From the NCBI RefSeq assembly GCF_031755915.1, contig NC_083383.1:27737001-27801000 (forward strand): a DNA stretch of 64,000 nt, read 5' to 3'. The notes beneath the pieces are model-generated. The model was given only the letters and a program-made list of their open reading frames with translations, was not told the origin of the DNA and did not search any database. Shown here in pieces: positions 22,038-33,655 of this stretch (position 1 is the stretch's first letter; every line of letters starts with the position of its first letter). The position numbers and the translations under genes were made by a program. Origin of the DNA: Ziziphus jujuba. Taxonomy: Eukaryota; Streptophyta; Magnoliopsida; Rosales; Rhamnaceae.

Positions 22038-23340
22038 TGCAAAGCAGAGTTCAAGTTTAGGCACCACTATTTGGGGAAACTGTGTTGCCGAATGTTTGAA
22101 TCTTGCTCCATGGACTTGAAGATAGTAGTGCTTTAATTAATTATATAGTTGTTGCCATGGCCAATGTGATTTTTTTTTTTTTTTTTTTTTTGTGGGGGGG
22201 AGGATAATAATGGCCAATGTGAAATTGTTCATTATTTAATAGAGTAATTTGAAAGGAAGTGGTGATAAGTAATTGGACTGTGTTGATCATGCATGCTAAC
22301 TCCCATAATTCCAGGACCATAATTCCAGGAATTGCTCTTTGTAAGTATATGATAAATTTTAATCCGTAGTATTTAATTTTATTATTTTTTATATTAAAAT
22401 TTTAAAATATTAATCATTTAATAATGATCATTCATCAATGATAATAAATAATATTTTTTCGCTAAAAAATATAATTAATTGATCATGTCTGGCACTCATA
22501 TTTTGGGCTAAAAAACTAGTTTTATCTGGTGGTTTTCTATTGATAAATATATACGTATATTGATCATATATATATATATATATGAGTGGAAAGGAAAACT
22601 ATGGTTCTATATTTCTTCGAATTTTACACAACATTTAAACAATATTAATTATGAATTTTTTTTATGATATAATTATGCATCTTGTTATAAACGAATAGAA
22701 AAAATTAAAAGTTACTTATTAAAAAATTTCAATAGTTAGCCTTTCAATAATTCAAATTAGACTTATTCTTTAAATTGTGTAGCGTTACTTTAATACTCCT
22801 GTAAAAAAACATACTATGAAATATTTTCTTAAAATATACAAATTAGACCTCTTCTTTAAATTAAATAGCATAACTTTGATAGTCCGCCTGTAAAAAAACA
22901 TACCATAAAATGTTCTCGTGAAGTATATATTATAAAATATAGGATGTCCCAACTAAAATGAGCCCTAGATAACTGCTTGCCCTTACTATATGATAAGGAC
23001 TGGCTCTGAGAATAATGAGATCGTGGAGCTATCGGCGAGGCTGGTCAAACTCCAACTAGCAAATGTTATTATGAATCTCAAGAGGTTAATGTTTCACATC
23101 ACTTTATTTGATTCGGATCAGATGGCATTGATTTAATTAGGTAACAACTAAGCAATAATGTAGCTTTTTTTTTTTTTTTTTTTTTTTTTGGTGGTAAATC
23201 TAAGCCATAATATAGCTAGCACTAGTGTCCAAGAGTAGTTAAGGAGTAGCTATCACTCATATGAATAAAAAAAAATTAAAAAAAAGGTAGGTAGCACTAC
23301 TCTTTTGCAACATCTTCAATTTAAAACGGAAAGCCACCAC
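22038..23340. other. Upstream region of NPF copy B, duplicated upstream of copy D
   Basis: It shares scattered but ordered blocks with 43313-43700 upstream of D: CCATGGACTTG near 22112 versus CATGGACTTGCAACTAGTA near 43375; GATCATGCATG near 22286 versus 43530; and AATGTTTCACATCACTTTATTTGATTCGG near 23088 versus the TTTATGTTTCACAAGCACTTT block near 43658. Poly(T) runs lie at 22172-22191 and 23166-23189. A tandem pair of about 95 bp lies at 22740-22930. No gene was recognised. Confidence 0.55.
22740..22930. repeat. Two-copy tandem repeat, about 95-105 bp unit
   Basis: Both units carry CAAATTAGAC..CTTCTTTAAATT followed by CCTGTAAAAAAACATAC (about 22755 and 22845). They are moderately diverged. 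Confidence 0.6.
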
Positions 23341-23344
23341 CTTT

Positions 23345-24003
23345 CATGTAATTATAGAGGTCCCCAATCTTCAAAAAGTAGCCTATCGTCCTCTCTTTCA
23401 AGAAAATAGTATTTGAATTCACCTTTCTTCAAGCGTTCAGTGAAAGGTGCGGCCATTTCTTTGAAACCTATTATAAACCTTCGGTAGAATGTGGCAAGTC
23501 CATGGAAACTTCTCGATTCAGTGACTATTTTAGGAGGTAGCCAGTCTAATATTATAACTTGATTTTTCTTTGGATTTGTGTGTATGCTATTTTTGCTCAC
23601 AAAAACAATAGTTTCTGAATCATGAATTCACATTTTTTGATGCTTAGATACAATTTGTTGTCTCTAAGCACTCAGACCATTTGCTTGATTTGATTCAAAT
23701 GTTGATCTTTATCCCTGCTATAAACAAGTATATTATCAAAATAAACAATAACAATGTATCGAATAAAGGGTTTCTATACCTCATTTATAAATCTCATAAA
23801 GATCCTGAATAAATTGCATAAGCCAAATGGTATAACTTTCCATTTATAAAGCCTTTATTTAATCTTGAAAATACTTTTGGATATAGTGATAACCACTCTT
23901 CAAATCCAGTTTTGAAAACACTTATGTACCTTTCAACTTATCCAACATGTCTTCCAATCGAGGAATAAGGAATCTGTATTTAATAGTGATCTTGTTGATA
24001 GCC
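23345..24003 (-). mobile_element. Ty3/gypsy RT to RNase H fragment (downstream half of split element)
   Basis: The minus-strand translation gives [20 protein letters not shown] (about 24000-23940), a FSKLDLKSGYH-like stretch, a decayed RT core, then [30 protein letters not shown] and [14 protein letters not shown] (about 23600-23400). This order is the gypsy reverse transcriptase running into RNase H. Stops interrupt it. It stops abruptly at the large-LTR element at 24009, and the preceding RT residues are found on the far side of that element at 33656-33800, so this is one gypsy copy split by the insertion. Confidence 0.85.
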
Positions 24004-24795
24004 TTACCATCACGACCCTCCCAGAGTTATCAATCGATATCCTAGGATGACCCCTACTAGAGGAAACCCCATCGGAAATCTAATGGAAAATTCGACAGTA
24101 TCTCTCTGTAAACTAGACTCTCCTAAAAAAATTTTACATAAAAAACTCACTCTAAAAACATATATACATCTGCCTTATTTCTCCCCACTTTACTATAAGT
24201 TTCCACAAATTTGTAGAACTTTGATAACAATAGTGTAGGAACATAAATATGAGTAAAAATTAATAAATTGTGAATACCTTTATATATGTCAGGACCTTTT
24301 CCGAAACTTACTACCTGTACCCAAGGATGGCCCCAACTCTTCCTAAGTTTTTACTTAGCACCGGGAATACATACTTTTATAACTCAAGTTCCACCACATC
24401 TCTCACTTACTATAATCTCATATTTTTACAGCACATCATGAACATACCAAACACATAAATGCAGATAGAAAGATAATAATAAAAAAATAATAATAATAAT
24501 ACAACCTGAATTCTAGACTCTAAATCATTTAGTTTACCTTTTAACATCTAGAAATTTGTACCGATACAAATTGTACTACTAATTATCGGTATATTGTAAG
24601 ACAACATTTAGTAAGATAAATTATTTAAGAAAATGCCCATAACATAATAATATTTGAAATTGAACAATTGAGGTTTTAACGGTAACTCTGATAACATTAC
24701 CATTATCCAAAACCAACGTAAATATATATACATACATTTTCTATATATCTATAAACAACCTCTCAAAGAATTTGGATAACCTACCAAAAGAATGC

Positions 24796-25120
24796 AATAA
24801 CTGCCTGAAGGCTGACACACATATCTGAAGGCTAATACATCTGCTTAAAGGCTACAATACTTGGTCGAATGCTGAAGTACTTGCTCGAAAGCTAACACTC
24901 TTGTCCTAAGATTGCAATACCTATCCGGAGGCTAATACACCTACTCGAAGGCCATGATACATGCCTAAGGCTGCAACATCTATTAGAAGGCTATGATGTC
25001 TACCCAAAGGCTGTAATACCTGCTGTAGGCTAATAAATCTATTTGAAGACAATGATACCTACCCAAAAGCTGCAATACCTATCTGAGGGATAATACATTT
25101 GCCCAAAGGATACAACACCT
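24796..25120. repeat. 20-bp minisatellite in the left large LTR
   Basis: About 16 degenerate units of about 20 bp with consensus near GAAGGCTANNATACCTNCCC. The matching array in the other LTR is at 29411-29713, and a shorter one lies in the solo LTR (57240-57425, opposite strand). Units vary at several positions, so it is old. Confidence 0.8.
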
Positions 25121-25165
25121 CCAAATCTATTAAGTTATCAATTCGGACAAATATAACAATTGTAC

Positions 25166-25240
25166 AGTTGATAACAACAACAACAATAATAATAATAATT
25201 ATTATAATAATATTAACAACAACAACAATAATCATAATTA
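25166..25240. repeat. AAC/AAT microsatellite
   Basis: Imperfect AAC and AAT/ATT runs at the same place in the LTR as the (AAT)n run at 29763-29808. Confidence 0.75.
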
Positions 25241-26440
25241 TATATAGGTAAAATAGAACTAAAACTAATAAATACATTATATAACTTGTACACTTGTAGT
25301 GGAGATATACCCGATATACCACATAGTATATTAATGTACAATCCTATGATATCAAATGTTTGTTGGTATACTATTACCAATACGGCCAAGGGTGGTTGCC
25401 TATAATGGCCGTCTAACCCATTGGTCTCGTAGGCAGTAAAAATATAACACTAAGTCATTCATGAGCAGAGTCGGGTTGTTGCCCCGGTACAATGTGGTAC
25501 ATTATAACATCACATAATATATATATATATTTATATATGTATACATCGAAAAAAAACACCTAATGCACAATACAATATACTAGTGCTACCAAGTGATAGT
25601 TAGCATTCCAAACACCACTTGACAAATGGGGAGGGGAGAAGACAACTTGCACATGACCCCATTAATGTCCCAATGGAGCCATTGCTAAATAACATATCAA
25701 CTTACGGCCAAGGGGGATGATTAATGCCATCATCGTACTTATCCTCGCTCACCACAGCTCACACAAGACAACTAAATATAACATGTATACTAATCTATAG
25801 ACATAACAGTAAATAATACAATACTGTATGGTGCATCTAAAAACTAATTAGTCACACATAAAAATATATAATTACGAAAACATCAACTCTTCATAATTAC
25901 ATTTTAAAAACCGTAAATGTTTTAAATAATAATTGGATAAATAAAAAAATAAAAATAAAAAAAAAGAAAAATTATAAGATTTAAGCGTAATTAATGAATA
26001 ATCTTACAATCTCCATAAAATCAATTGTAATTCTAACTATTTAATTATTATCCAAACTCAATAACCAATAATAAATAAGATTGGAAGAACCAAATAGAAA
26101 TTTTTATGAAAGTATACCACATTGAAACCATCGTAAGATAAATTAATAAGTAAAAGCATGAATAAATAAATAAATAAATAAGCTTACCAAAATCATACAC
26201 ATATATTTAATTGTCCACACAGATACACATATAGACAAATATATATACAAATATAGATATATAAAAATATTGATTTTCCCTATTTTCACTTACAAACCAC
26301 AATCCTTTTAAAACAGAAAATAATTATTGCCAGAATTAAATTTTCTTTATTTATAAATCAACGTATAAATAAATAAATAAATAAATAAATAAAAATAGGC
26401 AAATAAGTAGTCTTGCAAAATCATGTACATTTACTTAATT

Positions 26441-26442
<2 letters not shown>

Positions 26443-26471
<29 letters not shown>

Positions 26472-26508
26472 TGCACATATATATATATATACACATAAAT
26501 AGACATTT

Positions 26509-26537
<29 letters not shown>
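26443..26537. repeat. CA and TA runs followed by 29-base C tract
   Basis: A CA run (about 26443-26466) and a TA run, then 29 consecutive C (26509-26537) followed by 11 A. The matching site in the right LTR (about 31805-31855) has no C tract, so the tract arose in this copy, or is an assembly artefact at a homopolymer. Confidence 0.85.
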
Positions 26538-26547
<10 letters not shown>

Positions 26548-28390
26548 GAAAGACATGTTTTACTAATAGGATTGTTTTACCAAAACTAAATTAATGATAA
26601 ACAATTTTGCAATTTGAACGTAGGCTATAGTCCAAAATTAAAGCATGGAGGCATTTACAGAGAACCCATTTAAACTAATACCTTTTTAATTCTACAACCA
26701 ACCTAATAACTTAAAGTTCATAAGAGCCATAGATCGACGATTAAAACAATAAATCAACCAAGGAAATTATCTTAAAACACACATAAGCATCTAAACCCTT
26801 TTGGAATTTTATAAAATACTCAATTAATCATATTTTGTTAATAACACTTTTAAAACTTAATTTATTAATAAATAAATTTATATAAATGTATATATGTATA
26901 TATTTTACTTAAAAATAAAATTTAGAAAAAAAAAATGGATCACTTATAGTACTAACATTTATCTATCCTTGCTCTATTGCATGATGCACCACAAGTTCCG
27001 GCAGAAGCCTAACATATACTAGAAACATTATTTAAATATTACTTATGTTCTTCAACGGTACCGAAATACACTAAGTAATTGAAAATTTTATTTCCACTAC
27101 TTCAGGTTCTTAGAGTTGGACTTCGAATAAGTCTAGCTATACAGTAACCTCCATTGGCCTACTACCCGAAATTTGGGATTTCTACTAATTGCGCTCAATT
27201 TTTTGAAATTGCGCACTCCATTAACTTCTATTAGCTACTGTAAACCTATATGCAATAATTTTCTTATGGTGAGTTTCCAACACAATCCTATTTTTATATC
27301 AATTTCTAAATTATCTCAAAAATATTAAAATTTTAAATACTCAACCATAATTACAAAAGTATATACCAAATGAAAGCTTGTAAGATAAGGATCAAAGACA
27401 CTTAGCTAAAACACCCCAAACTCATTGTTGATGGCCGAAAGGTTTTAACAAATTTCAAAGCATTGTATCTCTCAAACGACTTTAAATTGGGAAAAATTGA
27501 GGTAATATTTAGAATCATAAGGTCCAAAATAAGAGGGATAGGGATATAGATCAGGATGGGTCATTTGGGAAACCGGTGTAATCATTAAAGAATGGGAAAT
27601 GCTACTGCAAGCTTCACCGGCCAATTTGGGCACATCTGGCAGGGGGCTGGCCTTGAAATTTGGCTGCAGCATCATTGTGAGGTGGCCTTTCCTTAAAGCT
27701 AGTGCATGTAGCCCATTATGGTTGAAAAGGTGGCCAAATCGACCAGAGCCAAGAGAGAGAGAGAGACTCCGTTAGGTGGGATGGGGAAGAGAGAGAAGGA
27801 CAAGGAAAAGAAAAGAAAAAGAAAGAAAACAAGTACCACTTGGCACATGTAGGTTGGTGACACATGGCGCCCCTCAGGATACTTGTCAAAATCTGTTCAC
27901 ACACTTTTAGTAAAACTACACGGTAAATTAAGTCTTAAAAAAATAAACACAACTTTACATATCCATATCTTTTCAACTATAGGTCCAATTTAATGGTGTA
28001 GCTAGCCTACAAACACATATTAATGAGCACTATCAAATGGTACATAAGTCAAAATCAGAACCTATATAAATAGAAAGTCAACTTGGACTCGTCAGATCAA
28101 TCTAGACTGTACCTTGTTATGACCATAACTTTCTAATCTTAGCTCTAATTTGGACATACTAGACTGTACGTTGTTATGACCATAACTTTCTAATCTTAGC
28201 TCTGATTTGGACATACTGCTAGTATACGAACTCGGATCAACGCGAACTTTGCCATTGTGTCTCGATCAAAAAGAAAATTTTCTCTTAGTAAAGAATTAAC
28301 TATGGGATCCATTTCATCAATCTTAGTCAATGTTGGTCAAAATTGGTCAAAATTCAAATTCAGAGAGTTTTTCCTGATCGGGGAGTTAGA

Positions 28391-28627
28391 ATTTACCTCC
28401 CTTAAAAAATTTCATCCTCGAAATTTTACTCATACAATAACGAGCAAATTTGTAAAAGACTTGCACCCACTACTTAGACTACTAGGTGACATCACTCCCT
28501 TGATAAACAAAAGAAAGTATGTACCATTTATGAGCATAACTATATGATAGTGGGTAACAGTTTAGCTTATGCCACCATATATGAAACCCTCCCAGGGGTT
28601 ATAAAACCTAAAGCTCTGATACCAAAT
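28391..28627 (-). other. Residual interior of the large-LTR element
   Basis: 237 bp between the two LTRs. It contains the tRNA-iMet primer site (28613-28624) at one end and the polyprotein terminus FEDEIF-stop plus purine tract at the other. The middle has no recognisable domain. Confidence 0.8.
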
Positions 28628-29096
28628 TCTCAAGACCTTCCCAGAATTACCTATCGATACCGTAGGATGACCCCATCGGAAATCATATGAAAAATCCGAC
28701 AGCATCTCCCTGTAAACTGGACTCTGCTAAAAATTCCCTATATGGAAAACTCACTCCAAAAATATACATCTGCCTTATTCCTCCCCGCCTTACTATAAGT
28801 TTCCATAAATTTGCAGAATTTCGATAACAATAATGTAGGAATACAAATATGAGTAAAAATTAATAAACTGTAAATATCTTTATATGTGTCACAACCTCTT
28901 TCGGAGCTTACTACCTGTACCCTAGGATGCCCCTGACTCTTCCTAAGTTTTCACTAAGTACCGGGAGTTCATACTTTTATAACTCATGGTCACCCACACT
29001 TCCCACACTTCCCACTTACTACAATCTCACATTTTTATAGCACTTCATGAACACACCAAACACAGAGATGTAGATAAAATGATAATAATAACAATA

Positions 29097-29127
<31 letters not shown>

Positions 29128-29410
29128 TACAATCTGAGTCCTAGACCTAAATCATTCAGTCTACCTTTTAACATCTAGAAAATTGTATCGATACAAACTG
29201 TATTGCTAATAATTGATAAATTGTAAGACAACTTTTAGTAAGATAAATTACATTTAAGAAAATGCACATTACGGAACAATATTTTAAATTAAACAATTGA
29301 GGTTTTAATAGTAACTCTAACAACATCACTACTCTCCAGAACCAACGTAAATATATATATACATATGTTTTCTACATATCTATACAAGCCTATCGAAGAA
29401 TTTCCATAAC

Positions 29411-29713
29411 CTGCCTAAAGAATGCAATACCTGCTCGGAGGCTAACACACATACGCAAAGACTAATACATCTACCTGAAGGTTACAATAACTACCCGAAG
29501 ACTGAAGTACCTATCCGAAGGCTGACACTGCTGCCATAAAGCTGCAATAGCTGCCTGGATGCTAATACATCTCCCTGAATGCTATGATAATTGCCCCAAG
29601 GCTACAATACCTGCCCAAAAGCTAGTACATCTACCCGAATGCTATGATACTTGTCCAAAGGCTGCAATACCTACCTGAAGGCTAATAAATTTGCCAAAGG
29701 CTACGATAACTCC
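29411..29713. repeat. 20-bp minisatellite in the right large LTR
   Basis: About 15 degenerate units of the same 20-bp type as at 24796-25120, in the same relative position of the LTR. Confidence 0.8.
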
Positions 29714-29762
29714 AAATCCATTAAGTCATCAATTCGAACAAATACAAAATTTATACAGTTGA

Positions 29763-29763
29763 C

Positions 29764-29808
<45 letters not shown>
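29763..29808. repeat. (AAT)n microsatellite
   Basis: A perfect run of about 15 AAT/ATA triplets followed by ACAACAATAATC. Confidence 0.9.
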
Positions 29809-29810
<2 letters not shown>

Positions 29811-30331
29811 CAATAATCATAACTATAAATAGGTAAAATAGAATTAAAACTAATAAATACATTATATAACCTGCACATTCATAGCGAAAATACACCCGAT
29901 GTATCATATAGTACACTAATGTGTGATATCAGCTAGCCGTAGATATATTACTACCAATACAGCCAAGGGTGGTTAGCTATAATTGTTGTCCAACCTTTTG
30001 GTTTCGTAGGTAGCAGAAATACGACACTAAGTCGTTCATGAGCCAAGCCAGATCATTGTCCCATTATGGTGTCGTACACTATAACATAACATAATATATA
30101 TATATATATATACATCGAAAGGATACTTAATGCATTGTATGATATACCAATGCTGCCAAGTGAGGAGTGTGTCACAAACACCACTTGAAAAATAGGGAGG
30201 GGAGAAAAGAACCACAACACGGTCTCATTGGCCCAAATGGTGATGATGCTAAATAACCTCCCATCCTATGGTTAAATGGGTGGCTAATGTCACCACTATA
30301 GAAATATCTATCTACCCTCTCTCACCTTACC

Positions 30332-30434
30332 TGTCAGGACCCATCCAAGATCTCTCTCGGTCGACGACAGTCAAACCTTATCAACTTCGATCAACTTGAG
30401 AAAATTTTGATGTTTTTCGAGATGGGGTGTTACA
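30332..30434 (-). repeat. 103-bp miniature LTR of the large-LTR family
   Basis: On the minus strand it begins TGTAACACCCCATCTCG and ends GGATGGGTCCTGACA, the two ends of the large LTR family joined with only about 70 bp between them, including a TTGATC..GTTTGAC stretch. It is absent from the left LTR. Flanks TTACC and TTAGC match at four of five bases. It is probably a solo LTR that has lost almost all its middle. Confidence 0.65.
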
Positions 30435-31046
30435 TTAGCTCCCATAGGAATGGCTAAATATAACCATAACTCACAAAGGACGACTAAATATAACTTGTGC
30501 ATTAATTAATAAGTATAACAATACAAAACACTAGTACTGTATAGCACATCTACAGACTAACTATTACACATAAAAAGATATAATTATGAAAACATCAACT
30601 CTTTGTAATTATGTTTTAAAAACCGTAATTAAATGTTTTAAATAATGATTGGATAAATAAATAAATAAACAAATAAATAAATAGATGAATAATTAAATAA
30701 TAAACAAATAAAAAAATATAAGAAAAATAATAAGATTTAAACATAAATAATGAATAGTCTTACAATCTCCATAAAATCAATCGTAATTCTAACTATTTAA
30801 TTATTATTCAAAAATCAATAACCAATAATAAATAAATTTGGAAGATCCAAATATAAATTTTTAAGAAAGTAAACCACATCGAAATCATCTTAATATTAAA
30901 TTAATAAGTAAATACATGAATAAATAAATAAATAATCTTACCAAAATCATACACATATGTTTAATTATATGCACGGATACACATATGTACAAATATATGT
31001 ACAAACATAGATATATAAAATTATTTGTTTTCCATATTTCCTTTTA

Positions 31047-31651
31047 TGAAACATCCTGCCTGTACTGGCAGATTTATCACTTTTACCAATATTGTCTCCA
31101 ATTTAGCTACGGCACTATGTATGAAATTTTTTGTTTAGAGTTTCCCAAGAGACCATCCATCTTAGAATTGCTCTTGCCTAAACATGCTTAACTTTGGAGT
31201 TCTTTCAAACTAAAAAATTAACTACTCTTAATAAGATCTCGGCATTATGAGAGTGATTATCATTACATTTAATCATGCCCTGATTTACTCCCAGACAATA
31301 TGGTATTGGATACCAGGTAGTCTGTCGGCACTGGTTATCACAATCCACCCCTCTTAGGGCTCAACATCCTTGTTGGCACACTTTTAGCTGGGTATAAGCT
31401 CTAAAACCTTTTGTAACACCCCATCTATACTGGTGGACCAGAAGGTCATTTATCCTAGGATTGCTCTCTCTTGAGCATACTTAACTTTGGATTTCTTTCA
31501 AACCCTGAAATCAACCACTCTAAAAAGGCCTTGATATTATTAGAGTGACTATCATTACATTTGATCATCCCTTGATCTACACCAAGGTAATATGGGATTG
31601 AATACCAGATAGCCTGCCAATATCCCACACCCGTCCACACTGTTTGTCACA
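31047..31651 (-). mobile_element. Cassandra-type TRIM (LTRs carrying 5S rRNA sequence)
   Basis: A 605-bp element flanked by a perfect 5-bp duplication TTTTA (31042-31046 and 31652-31656), and absent from the left LTR. The minus strand has a 5' LTR (31412-31651, internally shortened), a decayed primer site (about 31399-31410, like AAGGTTTTAGAGC), an interior of 69 bp with no coding, a purine tract AAGAGGGGTGG and a 3' LTR (31047-31342). Each LTR holds a stretch matching the 3' half of 5S rRNA: minus-strand CTCCAAAGTTAAGCATG and then TTCTAAGATGGATGGTC, compared with the 5S AAGTTAAGC and GATGGGTGACC blocks. Cassandra elements are defined by this feature. Confidence 0.9.
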
Positions 31652-33050
31652 TTTTACAAACCATAAATGAAGAATTATCCTTTTCAAACAGAAAAATAAT
31701 TATTACCAGAATTACGTTTTCTTTACTAATAAATCAATATATAGATAAATAAATAAAAATAGGCAAACAAGTAATCTTGCAAAATCATGTACATTTATTT
31801 AATTACAGGCGGCGTGCGCATGCACGCACGCACATATTTATACACATAAATAGACATGTTTTACTACTATGATTATGTTACCAAAACTAAAATTAGTGAT
31901 AAACAATATTAAAATTCAAACATAGGTTATAGTCCAAAATTAAAGCATAGAAGTGTTTAAAGAGAAATCATTTAAACTAATATCTTTTTAATTCTACAAC
32001 CAACCCAATAATATAAAGTTCGTAAGAACCGTAGATTGGTGATTAAAACAATAAATCAAGAAATGAAATTATTTTAAATTACACATAAGCATCTAAAACC
32101 TTTTGGAATTTTATAAAATACTCAATTAATCATATTTTGTTAAATGACACTTTTAAAACCTAATTTATTAAGATATATATATATATATTACTTAAAAATA
32201 AAACTTAGAAAAAAATGGGTCACTTACAATACTAACATTTATCTATCATTACTTTACTGCAGGATCTACCATCAGTTTCGTACGACCCAAACATACACCA
32301 TAAACACTATTTTAATATTATGTATGTTCTTCAAGGATACCGAAATACACTAAGTAATTGAAAATTTTACTTCCACTACTTCAGGTTCTTAGAGTTAAAC
32401 TTCGTAGAAGTATAGCTATATAGTAACCACAATTGGCCTACTGTCAGAAATTTGGGGTTTCTCCTAATTACGCTCAATTTTATGAAATTGGACACTCCAT
32501 TAACTTCTATTAGCTACTGTGAACCTATATGCAATAATTTTCTTAGGGGGAACTTTCAACACGGTCCTATTTTTATATCAATTTCTAAATTAACTCATAA
32601 ATGGTAAAATTTCAAATACTCAACCATTATTACCAAACTATATACCAAATGAAAGTTTGTAAGATAAATATCAAAGATACTTAGCTAAAACATCCTGAAC
32701 TCACTGGCCATGGTTGAAAAATGGCCAGAAAGTTTCAACCAAACTTCAACCCATTGCCTCTCTCAAACTACTTGGAATTTGGAAAAATAGAGGCCATATT
32801 TGAAATCAGAGGGTCCAAAATAAATGTGATAGGGATATAGATCGGGCTCAATCCATTGAAAGATAGTTAAATCTTTGAAGAACAAGAAATCTCTATCATC
32901 GCATTCCCTGGCCTGATAAAGGCGCGTTTGGCAATGGCTTGCTGTGAAATTTGGCAGTCGATGTTGCCATAGGGGAGCTTTCCTTATGGCTCATGCATGT
33001 AGCCAATTGTTGCCAAAATAGTGATCAACTTGACTAGAGTTGAAAGAGGG

Positions 33051-33100
<50 letters not shown>

Positions 33101-33655
33101 CCGTCAGTAGGGGGAAAAGAGAGAGAAAGAGATAGAGAGAGGGAGAAGAAAAAAGAAAAAGAAAGAAAACAAGTGCCATGTGGCACCTGTAGGTTCATGA
33201 CATGTTGCGCCCTTGGGATATTTATCAAAATCCTTTCACATGCTTTTAATAAAAGTACCTGATAAATTCAATCCCAAAAATAAACACAACTTTACAAATT
33301 CATATCTTTTCAATCGTAGGTCCAATTAATCGTACCGCTAGTCTACAAACACGTATCGATGAGTACTATTATATGGTAGATAAGTCAAAATCAAAACCTA
33401 TACAAATAAAAAGTCAACCTCGGACTTACCCTATTAGTATGAACTACACCTTGGTATGATCATAATTTATAATATCAGCTCTAATTTTAGTATACTACTA
33501 ATCTGTGAACTCCGATTGACTCATACTTCACTATAGTGTCTCAGTCAAAGCAAAATTCTTCTCATAGCAGAAAGTCAACCATGGAACCCACTTAGTCAAC
33601 TTTAGTCAAAAATTTAAATTTGGAGCATTTTCTCAGGTCGTTGTGTTACATTGCT

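Larger units (their letters stand above)
24009..28390 (-). repeat. Large LTR, left copy (3' LTR of the element)
   Basis: About 4.38 kb and colinear with 28628-33650. Ordered landmarks shared by both are the CCTCCCAGAGTT/CTTCCCAGAATT end, an AAT-rich run, the 20-bp minisatellite, a TATAC/ATATAT block, the TACTGTATGG..ACATCTA block, a CAAACTAAATTAATGATAAA block, a GAGAGAGAGACTCCGT block and the GTCAACTT..TTGACC-type head. A CA/TA run and a 29-base C tract lie at 26443-26537. Confidence 0.82.
24009..33650 (-). mobile_element. LTR element with about 4.3-kb LTRs and almost no interior
   Basis: Two direct copies of a very long LTR (24009-28390 and 28628-33650) enclose only 237 bp. In minus orientation the interior starts with a primer site TGGTATCAGAGC (28613-28624) and ends with a frame reading FEDEIF, then TAA (28402-28404), then a purine tract AAGGGAGG. 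This is the end typical of Ty3/gypsy chromovirus polyproteins. Everything between has gone. The flanks TTACC (24004-24008) and TTGCT (33651-33655) match at three of five positions and may be a decayed duplication. It interrupts an older gypsy element in its RT. The right LTR carries two further insertions. Whether the interior was lost here or the family is naturally non-autonomous cannot be decided from one copy. Confidence 0.82.
28628..33650 (-). repeat. Large LTR, right copy (5' LTR of the element)
   Basis: 5,023 bp. Subtracting the Cassandra insertion and the 103-bp mini-LTR with their duplications leaves about 4.3 kb, matching the left LTR. On the minus strand it begins TGTAACACAACG and ends GGTCTTGAGA. 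A GA-rich run lies at 33053-33094, and the 20-bp minisatellite at 29411-29713. Open frames on the minus strand near 33000-33200 are just translated GA repeats. Confidence 0.82.

Noticed and set aside
24796..25120. CRISPR-like array of short repeats
   Set aside because: Units are contiguous 20-bp repeats without unique spacers, in plant DNA inside an LTR: a minisatellite.
33034..33228. Ser/Leu-rich minus-strand frames
   Set aside because: They are translations of a GA/CT microsatellite inside the large LTR.
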